64,000 nucleotides of DNA, taken from positions 62,001-126,000 of the forward strand of contig CAJVGD010000006.1 in assembly GCA_910890315.1 (NCBI GenBank). Reading direction: 5' to 3'. A model generated the notes under the pieces. That model made no database searches. It saw only the letters and a program-made list of their open reading frames with translations, and had not been told where the DNA came from. Source of the DNA: Serendipita indica DSM 11827. Its lineage: Eukaryota; Basidiomycota; Agaricomycetes; Sebacinales; Serendipitaceae. The translations under genes and the position numbers were made by a program. Below are positions 1 through 12,258 of this stretch, piece by piece. Each line of letters begins with the position of its first letter. Positions within the stretch are counted from its first letter, which is position 1.

Positions 1-1916
1 CGTTGGACATTAGGTTAGAAGTCGACTCAGGATCTGGAAGCTCGTTGAGATTTCCAACCTTACAGGTAAAAAGCTTTGCAATGAGGTTTCCATGCTATAT
101 TCAATTAGAGGCTGTTTGTACTGTGATCGACGAATCTTGCAAAGCAGAGCTTACAAGTATCACAGTCCTAGACACGCGACCTGAAACTCGCAGACTATTG
201 TACGCAACTTGTTCTTTGTACGAATTGCCCCGTTGAAGCGATCTTTCGGCATCTATCAAACATTGCAACCCTTTCAGCACAAGTAAGATGCCGTGACGGA
301 TCAACTCAAGCTGATACATTCCCATATTTAGTCTCATGCCCTCTAGAGGCTGCAACCCTGGAGTTGGTGCCTCTTACGGGGGGTGTTCATATCCAGCCTT
401 TTGGTCCAAATTCTAAAGCTAAAACCCACCTGTACACCCGCAATCAATCCTCCAATATACTTACAGGCCTAGAACAGGAGCCCCAAGCGCTCAAGGCTTG
501 TCCTTGGGCGAGTAACCAACGAGTCTAGACTGTGGGAGGCGAACCTGGACCTTGCTTGATCCATCTCTATGCTAGCCTGGTTTGGTATCACTTCAGAAGA
601 ATAGAAACGTGGGCCACTTTGTCCTCTATGCATCGATAGTCGGGTCGTAGATTGTAACAAATGTTATCCATGAAGCTCAAATTGCAATCGAATACATAGA
701 TCTATCTCGATGGGATGCATTGCGTCCCCGTTCCTCTTGCCAAAAATACCTCCGCCGATATAATATCACGGATCACCCCTTTGGGCACGTAGTTCCGATA
801 AAATCTATAGTTGAATTGCAGATGAAGAAGAGGACGACAACCCAGCGGGCCCTCTGGCCACTCAGAACCGGCGCTATTCACTATACCTTCCAAAGTGGGT
901 TTAGCACTTGCCAGCCCCTAGAATCTTGGGAGAAATTTGCAAGAATACGCTGGCATACCAAAGGAAACAATGTGGGAGCCATTTTCTGCTCGCCTCTGGA
1001 CTGTTTCATCACACGCTTCGACCCGCCACTTTCTCATCAAATCTCCTCTTCCTCGACTTTTTACTTGTCCGACTTTGCCGTCGAGCAAAAGTCTAACGGC
1101 ATTCTCCAGGGACTGTTAGAGGGACAATCCACATGCCTGCCTGAACATTGCCGAACCATCGGCAACGCTATGCCATCGACTGGGCTACTCCTCATTGGGA
1201 TGTTCTATGGCTCGTACCTGCTCCTGAGAGGATTGTCGGCGGTGGCACGGCGGCGGAGATCCTCTGCGCTCTCTTAGACTCGTCTCCCTTACTGGGTCCA
1301 AACCGGCGACTAGAGTGATAACCCCATCTCGATCAGCAAATGCCTATTGGACAACGAAAAATCGATGGGACATCTATGACAACCATAGATCCCTCCTTGT
1401 GCGTCACTCCACGCCGTCGTCACATCTAGTCTTCGAGTTCAACCTCCAACATGCACCTCGGCGGCGCAAAGATGCGTGTCGGGAGGGGTACACTCTTCTT
1501 ATCTTGGCGCATCAAACTTCCATGCGATTTCAGTAAGAGAATTCTCACCAGACCCTGTGGGGCTCAAGAGGACGACAGTAAATGTACCGCCAAGGTAAAA
1601 CGTCAATTGCAAAGCACGATGTCAAGAACTACAGGGGCAAACTACCTACGCGGTAGCAAAAGGGACATGAGTGATGGGAAGGGGTCATTGCAATTGGATA
1701 TGCAAGCGAGGTATCGTTACATGCGTAAAGGAAGAGTGACTAGACGAACAAAACCCGAGAGTTCTACCCAGGGCAAATGAAGGGTAGTCGAGGCAAAATC
1801 CCGAGAGAGAGAGGAAACAAATGTGGGAATCGGACACACATGAAACTTGCATGTGAGAGAGTCTATGGCGATGGCAATACTTACATGCTCCTACTGAATC
1901 AGAAGGAGAAGAATTG
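1..1916. other. 1.9 kb without a supportable gene
   Basis: No reading frame here shows a recognisable domain, and I could not build a spliced model. The longest plus-strand frame (720-1277, 185 codons) ends in a hydrophobic stretch followed by an Arg run, which resembles a membrane anchor. It has no good start context and no family resemblance. A strong donor-like GTAAGTAT lies on the minus strand near 470, so a decayed or partial minus-strand gene is possible. It could also hold the 3' end of a gene outside the window. Confidence 0.4.
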
Positions 1917-4900
1917 TTAGAGGAGCGAGAGTCGATGCTTGAGATGGCTTGAGAATCCGTCTTGGCCGAGTACGACGACGTTCATGCATTCGAGTGGAAT
2001 CTCATCCACTTCACGGATTTGAGCTGCCATTTGACCACCAAGTCCGCTCGCCCACCATGTGCGAACGATCAGCTCGTGGAGACGAACGAGGTTCGGATCC
2101 AGCGCGTCGACGTCCCAGAGTTCACGCCTTGGAGGAGGAGCCGACGGCAAGGGGGATGGAGCACGATCGTCGTGGGTTTCCATCAGCGGCGGAAAGAAAT
2201 GGAGTCCAGACTCTTGCCGTGGCTCAGTGTCCCGAACCGGATTCAGTAAAGCTCGGAGGGAATGCCTCTCGCCAGTCGAGGGGGTAACCGGGGTGTAGGA
2301 GCCTTGAAACGAGCCAGCCGAGTGGTGGGAGCTCCTTTCAAGTGGGCTTTCGGGATAGTCACCGGTACTGATGACACTAGCGACACTGTTCCGTCTTCTC
2401 GTATGGAAGAGCTGGTTCCATTTCGTTCGAGGGGGAGGAGGAGACATGGTCGCAGTCTCGTACTCGCTACCCCTGCGAGATGATGGAGGCGAGGTGATTG
2501 GCCCACCGTGGATGACGGGTGGAGGGTATGGCGCTCTTCTCACACGGTACGTCGCTGGTGGCGTGCGGTGCGAGGCATGTGCCGACCCACGGTGCACACT
2601 GTACGCGGGTGAGAGACGAGAGGCGACAGGGGTTGACATGTTATGGACAGCTGTTGGAGCGGCCATGGGCATGGTTGACTGAGGGCCAACGGAGCGGAGG
2701 GCCGGAAGTTGATAGTGAAACGGTGGCGAAGGAGGTGTTGGGATGGGTGTCGGCAACGGGTTATGGAATACGTGCGAAGCCGAGTGCGATGAGGCGTGAT
2801 GAGGGACAGTCGGGATCGGATGGGGTGGAATTATCGTCGAGATTGGTGGGAGGTCATGCAGGGAAGAGTGTCGAGTATGTCGCTTGGTAGCCGGGCGCGA
2901 GAATTGTATAGAGGTCGCCCCAATATCGAGCCGAGCACCGTGAACTCGCTCAATCCCATTTCTAGTTTGTCTCGTAAACTCTGGGTCGTTTTCGAGTGTT
3001 GGGTCCATGCAATGAACGTAGAACTAGTGGTAGAAGAATGAGTGAACGGCAAGAAAGCACTGAGGACCAGAACTCACCTGGCCACCACTCTCGCGAAGGA
3101 CAAAACGCCCTTCATCAAACCATCGCATCCACTTTTCGCTCATGAGAACGGCATTGCGTGAAGTTTGAAGAACGTTTGTCGATGTAGCGTAGTAATGTCC
3201 TCTTCGCTTCGATGGAGTCGTTGATGGTCCATGATAGGGCGCAAAGCCCATCTCAAACTCCTTGTCTACATCCAGGGGTTCTGAACTACTTGAAAGCTTC
3301 GAGTCTAGCAATGCGTCGTACTTTTTCTCAAAGTAGACGGACACTAGGTGCTTGAAGCGTTGAAACCGAGCTGTATCATGCGATTCTGGAATGATCTGTG
3401 TGCAGAAGACACGCTGTTCTGTAGCTCGAGCATAGCTATCCTGAGGCCGTTGGAGTTCAACTTTGGAAATGGCACAACCTGGACCGTCCCGCTGCGCAAG
3501 CTAATTCAAGTTGTTGGATGAGCAAGCAGAAACCAACAATGAAAGCTACATACGGCGTTTATCATTCTCCTTCGTGGCCCTCTAGCTCGTAATGAAAGAG
3601 CGTCGCCAAGTAGCGACTCGTCTTCGCCATCTCTGCTTTCCTCGTTGAATATCAAAGATGTCAAAGTCCATGATTCTGAAAACGTTTCGCTTGCATTACT
3701 TTGTCGTCGCTGGTAGTGATGATGCAGAGGATAATAGTAGCCATGGTCTTGCACAAGCCAGCTAACGTCGTGATGGTCATTCACAACCTTGCAGCCGTCT
3801 AATCCAGAATCCTCGTCGACATCTTCAGCCGCAACAGTCTCACTGGGACCATTGTCGGCCTCATCTTCTAATATGGGCTGTTCAGTGGCGTCGTCGACTG
3901 TCGACTGTGGCGAGCGACGTGGGAGTGGAAACCTTCTTGGGATCATCTTATCATTCTTGTGCTGCTCGACCACTACAGGAGGCGGAGGCGGGGGGAGAGC
4001 CGCAAGGGGCGAGAAGGGATATTTTCGCTTTCGGGTACGTTTGATGAGCTGATGGTAGCGTTTCCCTAATGCTGCAGGAGAATTGATTAATACTTTTGTC
4101 GCTGTCAGTGGAAACAAGATGGCGACGCACGATAGAGCACAAAGTCGGTGGCCCAAGTCTGCGCGACCGAATTGTAGGCAGTGGCGAGCATGTGAACGAT
4201 GGGAGAAGACGGCTGGAGATTGTTTGCATATCGACGATCGGCTGCAGTAAACCAAGCGTCTTGAACTTGTTCGAGGGTGATGCGCTCCCGTGGACCTCCC
4301 TCTGCAGGCGGCAGGTCGAGCAATGACCGAAGCTGGGTTGTGATCATGGTGACCATGAATCTCGCTAGTCCATGGCGATTGTCAGCGTGTTCGAGAAGAG
4401 CGGGCAAGAGGTGACAGGAAAAGGGAGTGAGGAGTCGATTGCTGGCTGGGTTGGTGAGGAATGCGGTGAGGATCGTGTCGCACTCCATCTGACCAACGGG
4501 GTGTGTAAGGAATTTTGACGAATTTCGGCGGATCTGCAGGGGAATTTGTGGCCAAGGGAACAAGTGCCCAGCAGCGAGCTCTGGCGTGTCTACTGGCCCT
4601 CGGTTCTTATACGCGTCGCACCCGCGTCCATCTCCACCGATGGAGAAGAGAGAGCAAGCCTTTGGACGAAGCGAGACTTGCCTTCTTGGGCACGTCGCTC
4701 CTTTCCGTTTCCCGTCGGTCGGTGTCTTCCGGTCAAACCGCACGTCACTCAGGTTAGGCTCCATGTATCCCATCGAGATGCTCCCCCTGGCCATGATTAC
4801 TCGGTCGGCGGAGTCACACTCGCCATTCACTCCCCATCTTCCGCCGGCTAGACCCAATCCGTACGCCCCATACAGTTCACGGCCAACGTCGCGTCCCATA

Positions 4901-5124
4901 GCTTTGTGCGGCGGCTCCCAAGCCAAGGCTATTGCGGGCAATTGGACAGCGGGTGGTCCGCTTGGGCTGGTTTGCGTCCTCTCGCTCGGGACCGGCCTCT
5001 GGAGCTCATCATCGTTTACTATCGTAAAGCTAAGTAATCCTCCTTCCCTAAACGCATCCTCCCCACGCGTCGGATCCAAAGGTGGAAGTCGCAACATTCT
5101 AAAACGAGTAGGGCGGGCCGACAT
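1917..5124 (-). CDS. Large Pro/Ser-rich hypothetical protein, 4 exons
   Basis: Function unknown. I join 4131-5124, 3554-4071, 3078-3491 and 1917-3023 (read downwards); introns are 59, 62 and 54 nt with GT-AG ends, and the exons sum to 1011 codons. The part encoded at about 4.1-4.5 kb is helical and looks folded, with alternating hydrophobics and no low complexity. The middle has a PPPPPPP run and an acidic Asp/Glu stretch. The exon at 3.1-3.5 kb is charged, with a motif of the type RFKHLVSVYFEKKYD. The C-terminal third is disordered, rich in Pro, Ser, His and Arg (SRRGSEYETATMSPPPP), as in scaffold or signalling proteins. The N-terminal 200 residues are poorly structured, so a later start such as the Met near 4486 is possible. 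It is followed upstream on the same strand by the membrane protein ending at 5419. Confidence 0.7.
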
Positions 5125-5418
5125 ATGTCCATCATCCTTGTCTCGAACAACGAAAACGACAAAAAAGGAAAACCGTCATGATGGGGCCAGGCGGACATGG
5201 CGTGGGTGTGAACCCCCCCTTCCCCCCGCGGACTCCGACATCACGCCATCCGCCCGCCCATCACAATAGACGCTTATCTCTTGCATTCGGATCCCTGTCA
5301 GAGGGGTCGATCCCGGCCTGGAATCGTCAAATACGGTTAGTCGATTCCGCGCTCACACAAAGCACAATCCCTTCAGAGCACAACCGCGTTTAGACAAATG
5401 CGTATAACGAGTTACAGT

Positions 5419-6201
5419 TTAATTTGAAAACGCCAATACCTGGGACACAACAGCCTCATCACGATGTCCGCGCGTATATCCTTCGCGGGCTTCCTTTGCC
5501 AATCCGACAAAGGTCTGGAGCTCTTTGGGCAAGTTCGTATATCCCTGGGTTTCCTCTTCCAGTTCGTCGGCATCCTTGCTCCAACCGTACACACCGACCT
5601 CGGCGTGGCCGGGAATCAAGATCCTGTCAATGGGATAGCTCGTGCGTGCGTGCTTGACGCGCCATTGACCACCGAATGAACCCGTAGAGGGAAGTTCCTT
5701 GATTTTGTCCACGAGCGTCTCGAACGCCTCGTAGTCGGACGAAGCGATATTGAGCACACGTCCAGAGGCGTCCACGACATGAGACGGCTTGAAGAGGGCC
5801 ATGGTGAATCCCTCTGGTTCGACGGGCGAGTTGATAAGCACGCTGACGACGAGATCCTCCTTCTTGGGCACATATGCCGCATCAGTGGATGTCTTGGCGT
5901 GCTCGACAGCACGAGCATGCCATCCGGCAGCGTTGGTGGTCGTCGACTTGGGCAAAGTGCTCATGTCTGTTTCAGTGTGGCAGCTGAACCACGATTTGAC
6001 GGTGGTGATGACGGTAGAGAACGGCGTGGCGATCGTTTCGGGTGGGCGGGCGAACAGGAGGAGTGCAAGCGCAAAGAATGCGAATACGATTATGAAACGA
6101 CGGCGACGCTGAAGTCTCCGGTGCTTCACAGGTGTGGTATTCGTCGGATAGAGTTTCTCTTCCTCCTCGATGGGGTTGGGATTAGAAAGCGCTGGAGCCA
6201 T
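5419..6201 (-). CDS. Signal-anchored (type II) hypothetical membrane protein, 260 aa
   Basis: A single exon opens with a cytosolic tail of about 32 residues that carries an acidic EEEEK patch and a basic RRLQRRRR patch. A membrane segment follows at about residues 36-52 (FIIVFAFFALALLLFA). The rest, about 205 residues, is soluble. Positive charge before the helix and no cleavage site suggest a type II anchor with the large part in the lumen or outside. One Cys follows the helix. No catalytic motif is recognised, so I assign no activity. An A/T-rich upstream segment is compatible with a promoter. The frame is open throughout with ordinary codon use, so it is very likely a real gene. Confidence 0.75.
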   Translation of the reverse strand: MAPALSNPNPIEEEEKLYPTNTTPVKHRRLQRRRRFIIVFAFFALALLLFARPPETIATPFSTVITTVKSWFSCHTETDMSTLPKSTTTNAAGWHARAVEHAKTSTDAAYVPKKEDLVVSVLINSPVEPEGFTMALFKPSHVVDASGRVLNIASSDYEAFETLVDKIKELPSTGSFGGQWRVKHARTSYPIDRILIPGHAEVGVYGWSKDADELEEETQGYTNLPKELQTFVGLAKEAREGYTRGHRDEAVVSQVLAFSN

Positions 6202-7125
6202 CAGTTGGGATCGATGAAGCTTATATACGTGTGTGGCGGTCCTATTGATTGGCTGCGTTTGGTATTCACTGACGTCGACTTTGCTCTTCGAAGAGCGCGC
6301 GCTTTACGGCCGCCTAATAGAATATTCAGCAAAAAATTCCAAAGGATTGTAAATAAATTGGAGATGCGAGTTTGGACGGATTCGGCGAGCACAGAGAGTA
6401 GAACTGTGGCGAAAGCAAAGGGGCAGGCTGAAACGTCTGGAATAGGGTCACAGAAAGACTTGTACTGACAATTAGAGGTGACTTGTAGATGATATTCGAC
6501 GATAAAGAGTGGCTCCTGCTTGCTGTCAATACTCTCGAGTTTTCGCAGTTGTCACAGTTGGCGCCAAGTTGCTGTGGCACTGGACGAGCGCCGCGACGGC
6601 CCATATGGACCCCTAAGCACGAACCAGGCTTACCATATGTCACAATCAAGCATAATTAACAATCTCAATCTTGTGATCCAAGAGAAATTCGCGAGCTGTC
6701 CTTATGTCCCGCTCTCAGAGGGTCACAGTATCCATTCAGTAAAGAATTATCCTCGAAAAACGCGTGTTTAGAAATATTTTCTCTAGTGCTGGCCGTGGGA
6801 ACCCATCTTGATAGACGGAGAAAGAATTAGAAGACGCGGATAGTGGTGAGTACCCGGACGGTTGCTCGACTCTTTCCCGTCTCTCAGGTTGCACTCAGTC
6901 CCACCCGTGATGAGAAAGGAATATGCGGGTGGAGTGCGTCTGACGATTCTACACGCGCATCCGATAAAAAAGGTATGTTTTGACCACGCTATACACATTT
7001 CTAGAACGTTATCCCTCTGACATCGGGACTTGGAAACCTCATTGGTTTTACACTCTGTTCTTGACAAAGTTGGCCGCGACTCGAATGCTACAGACACGTC
7101 AGTCTCCTTCAAGCACTTAAAATGT
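6202..7125. other. Intergenic spacer between two minus-strand genes
   Basis: This holds the 5' flank of the signal-anchored protein (start 6201) and the 3' flank of the cutinase (stop at 7126). The minus-strand frame that crosses into the cutinase is a shadow of it. I see no tRNA-like, repeat or other coding signal. Confidence 0.5.
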
Positions 7126-7882
7126 TCAAACGAACCTGCCATCGGTAGGATAGGCGAGATGGGCCGGCAAACTGACACCAAGAGGGTAGCAGAAGAGGTC
7201 GCTAAAGTTGCAGAAGCTTGCGATATTCTGCGAGCTCGAGCTTCCGTCTTTGGGAGAGAGGTCGACGCTCGGGTTATTAATCGGCCACGGTTGGTTAATG
7301 TTGCGAGCTGGGTCACCGAACACGAGAATCGCCGCAATTTTGGACTTGAGCGAGCTTGAAAGCGTCATACCTGGTGGTCACTTCAGCACTCGACGAAAGG
7401 AGTCGTTATGTTAAACGTACTGTGCACAACCAGAGCACCCTTGGAATATCCACTGAGAACAAAGCGCTGATTAGGGCATCTTGCAGCTTGGGCGGAAAGG
7501 TAGGTCGTAGTGATGGCAGCTCCAGCAGCGACAGTAACCACGTATTCGGCGATTGTGTCGTACGTGATTGACTTTGTCGTCGTTCTATGGAACGCGTTTG
7601 TCAGTATGGACGATGGAATCCCGAGGAGAAGGCAAATGAACGAACCCAGGAACAGCAGATGCAAGAGCCACTGCCAACGGTGTTCCAACAATACCAAGAC
7701 CAATTTCTGTGGTCCCAGCAATATGAACGAGTTGCAAAGACGAGCAGGATTGACGAGTCTCGAGCTCAGCAGCAGGAGCACCAAGGACTGCGCTGACGAA
7801 CATCAAAGGGGCTAGAGGGTCTGTGAGTCTAAATAAATGAAATGGCAGGAAACTGACCGAGGATATACTGCATATAGAACAT
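7126..7882 (-). CDS. Secreted cutinase (serine esterase), 4 exons, 199 aa
   Basis: This is a cutinase-family alpha/beta hydrolase that would cleave ester bonds in plant cutin outside the cell. The exons, read downwards, are 7858-7882, 7646-7811, 7421-7584 and 7126-7370; the introns are 46, 61 and 50 nt and the sum is exactly 200 codons. The first short exon completes a signal peptide (start MFYMQYILA, cleavage near VLGAP). Family landmarks follow in order: the first half-cystine in RQSCSSLQLVHIAGTTE, the nucleophile elbow GYSKG, INNPSVDLSPKDG, the catalytic Asp in a CNFSDLFC loop, and the catalytic His in LPAHLAYPTDG. All three triad residues and the disulphide Cys are present. The elbow has Lys where most cutinases have Gln (GYSQG). 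Its length is normal for the family. No neighbour shares this role. Confidence 0.93.
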
Positions 7883-8779
7883 GACTGATAGATGATACTG
7901 CTTGTCGACGTCTGACTGCTGTTTAGGAGTTGGAAACTACCTTGTCATTCCGACGACGGACTTGAGCTACATTTTATACCAGAGGAGATCATCGCCCGGT
8001 TATGTCGACGACTCATCTCCCGGTATGTAGGAGATAGTGACTAACATGCTCCGTATCCTGTGACTACAGGTTGTCTATGGGACGGAGAAATCGTGAAGCT
8101 GATATGAACGAGACTTGGGTCCGGTTCAGGGTCAAGAAATCTACCGACAGACCTAAATCAACTACAAGTCGACGATTTGCATAGCGCCGCGGGAGCAGAT
8201 GAGCGGCGGGAGCAGTCGGCGGGCTTGGCTTCGTGCGGGGAAGGCGTGCGGGAGCAATTGACCGCTGTGGGGAAACGACCCGGTTGTCGGGAGAAGACGT
8301 GTCGGGCCCAGCCACTGATACCAAGATTGGATCAAGTGACTTGCACAACAATCAGCCCGTGTTATGTAGTCGTGGGTTTATACTGGTACTACATCGTCGG
8401 TCAACCTATTGCGCGCTCGACGTCCTTGGTTCTTAGATCAAATGTGACCGCCCAGCATCACCGATAGTGCGCCGAGCAGGAACGAGAAGGCGTAGATAGC
8501 ACCCGCGCCTAGTTATACCGGTCCAGAAGAGCCCTCTTACTTTGTGAAGAAGCCCGAATGGACAGCAGATACGCATAAGCGATCACCCACGGACCACTGT
8601 TCAGCGCTCGACGCCCACCCTTCATTACACAAATGCGATATTACACCAGTCAGCATATTTATACAGCACTAAAACAAAAGATTACGAGCCAATTCTATCA
8701 AGAAAGTCTACAGCTGGAGCACGGGATCTCGTCTACGGAAAAGCAAGGCAAGACGTTCAACAATCCAAAGAAGTCAATT
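7883..8779. other. Intergenic spacer upstream of the cutinase
   Basis: This contains the cutinase promoter (start at 7882) and the 3' flank of the acidic unknown that ends at 8780. Short frames on both strands (for example 8633-8860 plus and 8064-8351 minus) have no domain, no splice partners and skewed composition. Nothing else is supportable. Confidence 0.45.
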
Positions 8780-10236
8780 TCAGAGGCGCTCGACTTCATA
8801 AATACTCTCCATCGCCCTCAGCTCGCAGCCGCCCAGGCGATGGCTATTGAGCATCATTAGCGTTCCCAGTGGCAAGGCGGGTCGTTGGACGATCACGCTA
8901 TCGCCTATCGTGCGCTCCTCGACATCGCACGTACGATCATCGCGTCCTGATCGCGGGAGCGACGTCCCACCTCTCTCGTTGCGAGCGCCCAGGACTGGTT
9001 CCTGTGCAGCCGATGCCTCGTGGTAATGATGATCGAGTTTGGAAAGAAGGGGAAATGCCGACGGTGGCAACTCGAGGCTCCATTCGATTGCGCGGTTGAG
9101 GATGCTGCCAGAGAGAAGTTGGACACGCAAGGGTTCCCTCTTCGCCCCTGTGATACCACGGTCTCGACTCATTGACCTGGATTTGAATACCACGCCTCTC
9201 TGGTTTGCCGCGCCCAACGGTTGCGAGGTGCGGTTGGTGAACCCTGTTCTTTCAGTTTGGGATACGCCAGTGAGCACGACCTTGCCAGGAGGGCACCTCG
9301 AGTGCCCTGAATCCGGACGCATTTCAGATTTGCCTCTAATAAAAGGCATGTTGTTCAACAAGTGCCCTTTACGGAAGTCATTGGGAGTGTAGCCAAGCTC
9401 TTGCAGGAGGCTCTCTGCGTCTGAATGTCAGTACGAAATTGTAGGGTAAACCCGAGATACTTACCGTAAATGCTGACCCATAGGGACAAATTTATGTCGG
9501 GATCGTGTGGGATATTTCCAATCGTCACTCGACGATTACCCTTGTGAATGATGCGATAAATTCGATCATTCTCGCTGACTTCTAAGAAGGGTTAGTACAG
9601 ATGCAGCATTGTTTCGTATTCGTACTGACCACTCTCAGAATTTTTCAGGGATGAGAACGAGAAGGAAGAATCCTCTACAGGTCTCTCGTCGGCAATCCAA
9701 CTGTCGTCCTCGGCACCGGCCTGTGGCATCACGTTACTGGAGATCACGTCGGCAGTGGCTAATTGGGGAGAAGAGTGTAGAAGGGCCTCAAACTCTGCGT
9801 CGTCTATACATGGCACGTCTTCAACCCAAATTTCGCCGCTGGAAATAGACTCGTCATCGCTGTCGCTCAGTTGATCGGGAGGGATGAAGCATCTTGCGGG
9901 GACACCCCCGTCATCGTCGTCGTCAAACTCGTGTCCTCCAAATATGGGTGCTTTTGGACGGTCTATTGTCCGTGGATCGACTTCTATATCGTCGAAGGAC
10001 TGTTCCGAAATAGTGCCCAGCCAGTAGACATTGTCCTGCATCTCTCTCCCCGCACCTTTTCTCAAAGAAGGTGCCCTAATCTTGTGGGAGACGGTATTAT
10101 CCCGATGCATATAGAAGTACTTGTATCCTGTGCAATGCTTGTAGAGCAGCGAGCCGTCGTTTCCATCGTCATTTTCAGTTGAATCAATGTAGTCCATTAT
10201 GTCCTCGATAGTCGCCAAACCTGTAGACAGCGCCAT
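8780..10236 (-). CDS. Acidic hypothetical protein, 3 exons, 454 aa
   Basis: Unrecognised. The exons read downwards are 9630-10236, 9465-9581 and 8780-9420; the introns of 48 and 44 nt have GT-AG ends and the sum is 455 codons. The N-terminal 200 residues are very acidic, with Asp runs (FDDDDDGG) and Ser-Asp clusters (LSDSDDESISSGE) that resemble casein-kinase-2 sites. The middle exon encodes a compact segment, NDRIYRIIHKGNRRVTIGN, followed by a helix, SLLQELGYTPNDF, which is probably the folded part. The tail is basic and disordered. A nuclear role would suit the composition but is a guess. It is divergent from the gene starting at 10577, with about 340 bp between the starts. A CTACAG near the start Met could be an acceptor, so an extra 5' exon is possible. 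Confidence 0.7.
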
Positions 10237-10576
10237 TGTTAGTTACGCTGTTGCGAGTACCAGCCAAAACACAAGGCATAGCCAACACCCGCCAGGTGAG
10301 TCGCGGCTGGGAAGATAAATTAACATCCTTAGACCACATCCTATCTGACTTTGGAGTGCCTTGGGCACTTAACACATAGATTTCTGTCGCCCCTCGGCTG
10401 GTACCCCTGATTAACAAGGAGGAAACGTACCAGTGAGACTTTGAAACATGCTTGATAGTTATATGTGGTGCAAAATAAAGAGAAAGGTGGCCTTTGGGTA
10501 GCTTTGCTCACCAAGGTGGAAGTGGTCGAGGTCCAAAACGCGATTTCAAACTGCGAGGCAACACCAAGATGACAAG
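10237..10576. promoter_or_regulatory. Divergent promoter region
   Basis: This 340-bp segment lies between two start codons that point away from each other (10236 minus and 10577 plus). It must hold both core promoters. I see no clear TATA box and name no operator. Confidence 0.4.
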
Positions 10577-12032
10577 ATGTCACCACATCATTGTTGCGTT
10601 GGAAAAGATCATGACGTTGACTTAATGAAACCACGAGTCCCGCCTGATGATTTGATTGCTCAGTTTGCACGGCTTCCTGAACCCGACCATAACATGTCGA
10701 AACGTCCGGGTTCGCCCCTCGAATCTAGCGGACCTTCCAAAATCTATCACTTTTTCAAGTCAAAGTCTGTACACGACGCGAGAGCCGTTCCCAAGGACTC
10801 TTCAGTAGACGCAGAGACGGTTGAGGATGCAAATACGGACAGTGGAGGCACAAGCATGCAAGTGTTAGGGTCAAAGGAACTAGAAGACCTCTTGTGCTTC
10901 GACTCGGTGTCCTCCGAGGCCGAAGTTGATGCGCGGTTTGCGAGAATTGCCCAGCTGCTTTTCTCAGACTACAGGATACGAATCCAGAAGGCTAGCTCTT
11001 CTCGCGAGGAAACTCGAGATTATGTAGACCTACAACTGTTGGAGATGGAGTTCTACCTCATCTCGCCAAACGTGCACGAAGATCCATTCTGCCACGGCAG
11101 CCCAGAGCAAGCACGTTCTGGATGCTGGTTAGTAACACAATGAACCGATTATTGATTATTAAACGTTCTTGAGGTACTTTCATCGAGCTCCGAGGACACA
11201 TTTGGGAGCACCAACGGACAGGCCTTCAGTAGGCGGTGGCTACCGAAGTGGAAGTCGCAAGGGAATGGATTTAACTATTGGATCGATTGCTACCTTTGAT
11301 CCTCTGCACAAAACAGACCTCGCATCACCCTCCTCATTCGGTACCAAGGCTCGCGGAGGTATATTGTTCCGGTCAGCACGAGTGGTCAAGACAGGCGCGA
11401 TCATTTCTGGCCCATCGCTCCTGGTAGATTTCATCCTCCGTACATATGGACTCGAAGAGGTTCAGGACCTGGTTGGAGGAAAGTGGTCTGAAGACATCAG
11501 CGCGTTCCCACCAGAGCCCGCAGATGAGGACGTCACTCGCACATGCACTATGACAGTTGTACGTGTGCCACAGTCTAGTGCGCTGGGTAGGCCACCTATA
11601 TACAGAACCCCTCGGATTGGCCTCGACTTGAGCCATGCCTCGTCGCTCGCCACTGCAAGCAATCTCCGGGTCAAATTTGTGCAAAGAAGATATAGGTTCA
11701 TTGTTGAACCACATTTGCTCAAAGTCAATGGCAGACCGCAGATGTTCATTGGCCTTTTGCAGCAAACCCTCGACCGGAAGCATAGCGGAGCCAAACTATC
11801 GAGTCTTTCGGAAGGAGAAAAGCAAAAAGTACTTCAAGAGGTTGAGAGGATTGGTTCCTTTACGACCAAGCTAGCCAGGACATATCTTGGTCACTTTGAG
11901 CACGGTGTAACGGACGGCGGAGACTCGGTAGGAGCCTACTGTGGCCAAAAGGGGAAGGGAGTGTGTCAGTCACCCGAGAGGCTATTGCGAATGTTTGGAG
12001 CCATCCAAGAATTGGGCAGTGGCGACGCGTGA
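10577..12032 (+). CDS. Conserved fungal hypothetical protein, 2 exons, 469 aa
   Basis: The exons are 10577-11127 and 11174-12032. The 46-nt intron splits a Trp codon and restores CWYFHRAPR, a convincing join; the sum is 470 codons. The N-terminal 60 residues are disordered. A helical part follows, ending in DPFCHGSPEQARSG, then a globular core with GGGYRSGSRKGMDLTIG and GGILFRSARVVKTGAIISG. The Phe-His-Arg and Lys-Gly-hydrophobic-Asp motifs recall a group of proteins loosely annotated as DNA glycosylase-like. I do not trust that enough to name a function. Spacing of 226 bp separates it from SDH2 on the same strand. An alternative start is the Met codon at 10625, which would remove 16 residues. 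Confidence 0.8.
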
Positions 12033-12258
12033 GTGGATGAGGAGTTTATTGGGAATCCCAAGAAACATTGTAAATATACATTTCTGTATCATAAATCGTG
12101 TTCTCGCCCCTCCGATTCCTCGTGCGGAACGGCAGACCGGGAAGTAAATCGTCGACGATGATTGGCCAAATTCACGCGACATCTTGACCGCTGACCGCAT
12201 CCACAAAGTAAAAAGGCGGCTCCTCTTTACACTTTCTATCGCGGAGCAATAGCAAGTC

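Noticed and set aside
720-1277. 185-codon plus-strand frame with a hydrophobic C-terminal part
   Set aside because: No family resemblance, odd composition, no splice structure and no good start; kept only as a comment on the first 1.9 kb.
5779-6468. Long plus-strand frame antisense to the signal-anchored protein
   Set aside because: It mirrors a real minus-strand gene and has no domain.
8633-8860. 75-codon plus frame
   Set aside because: Polar, low-information translation and no splice partners.
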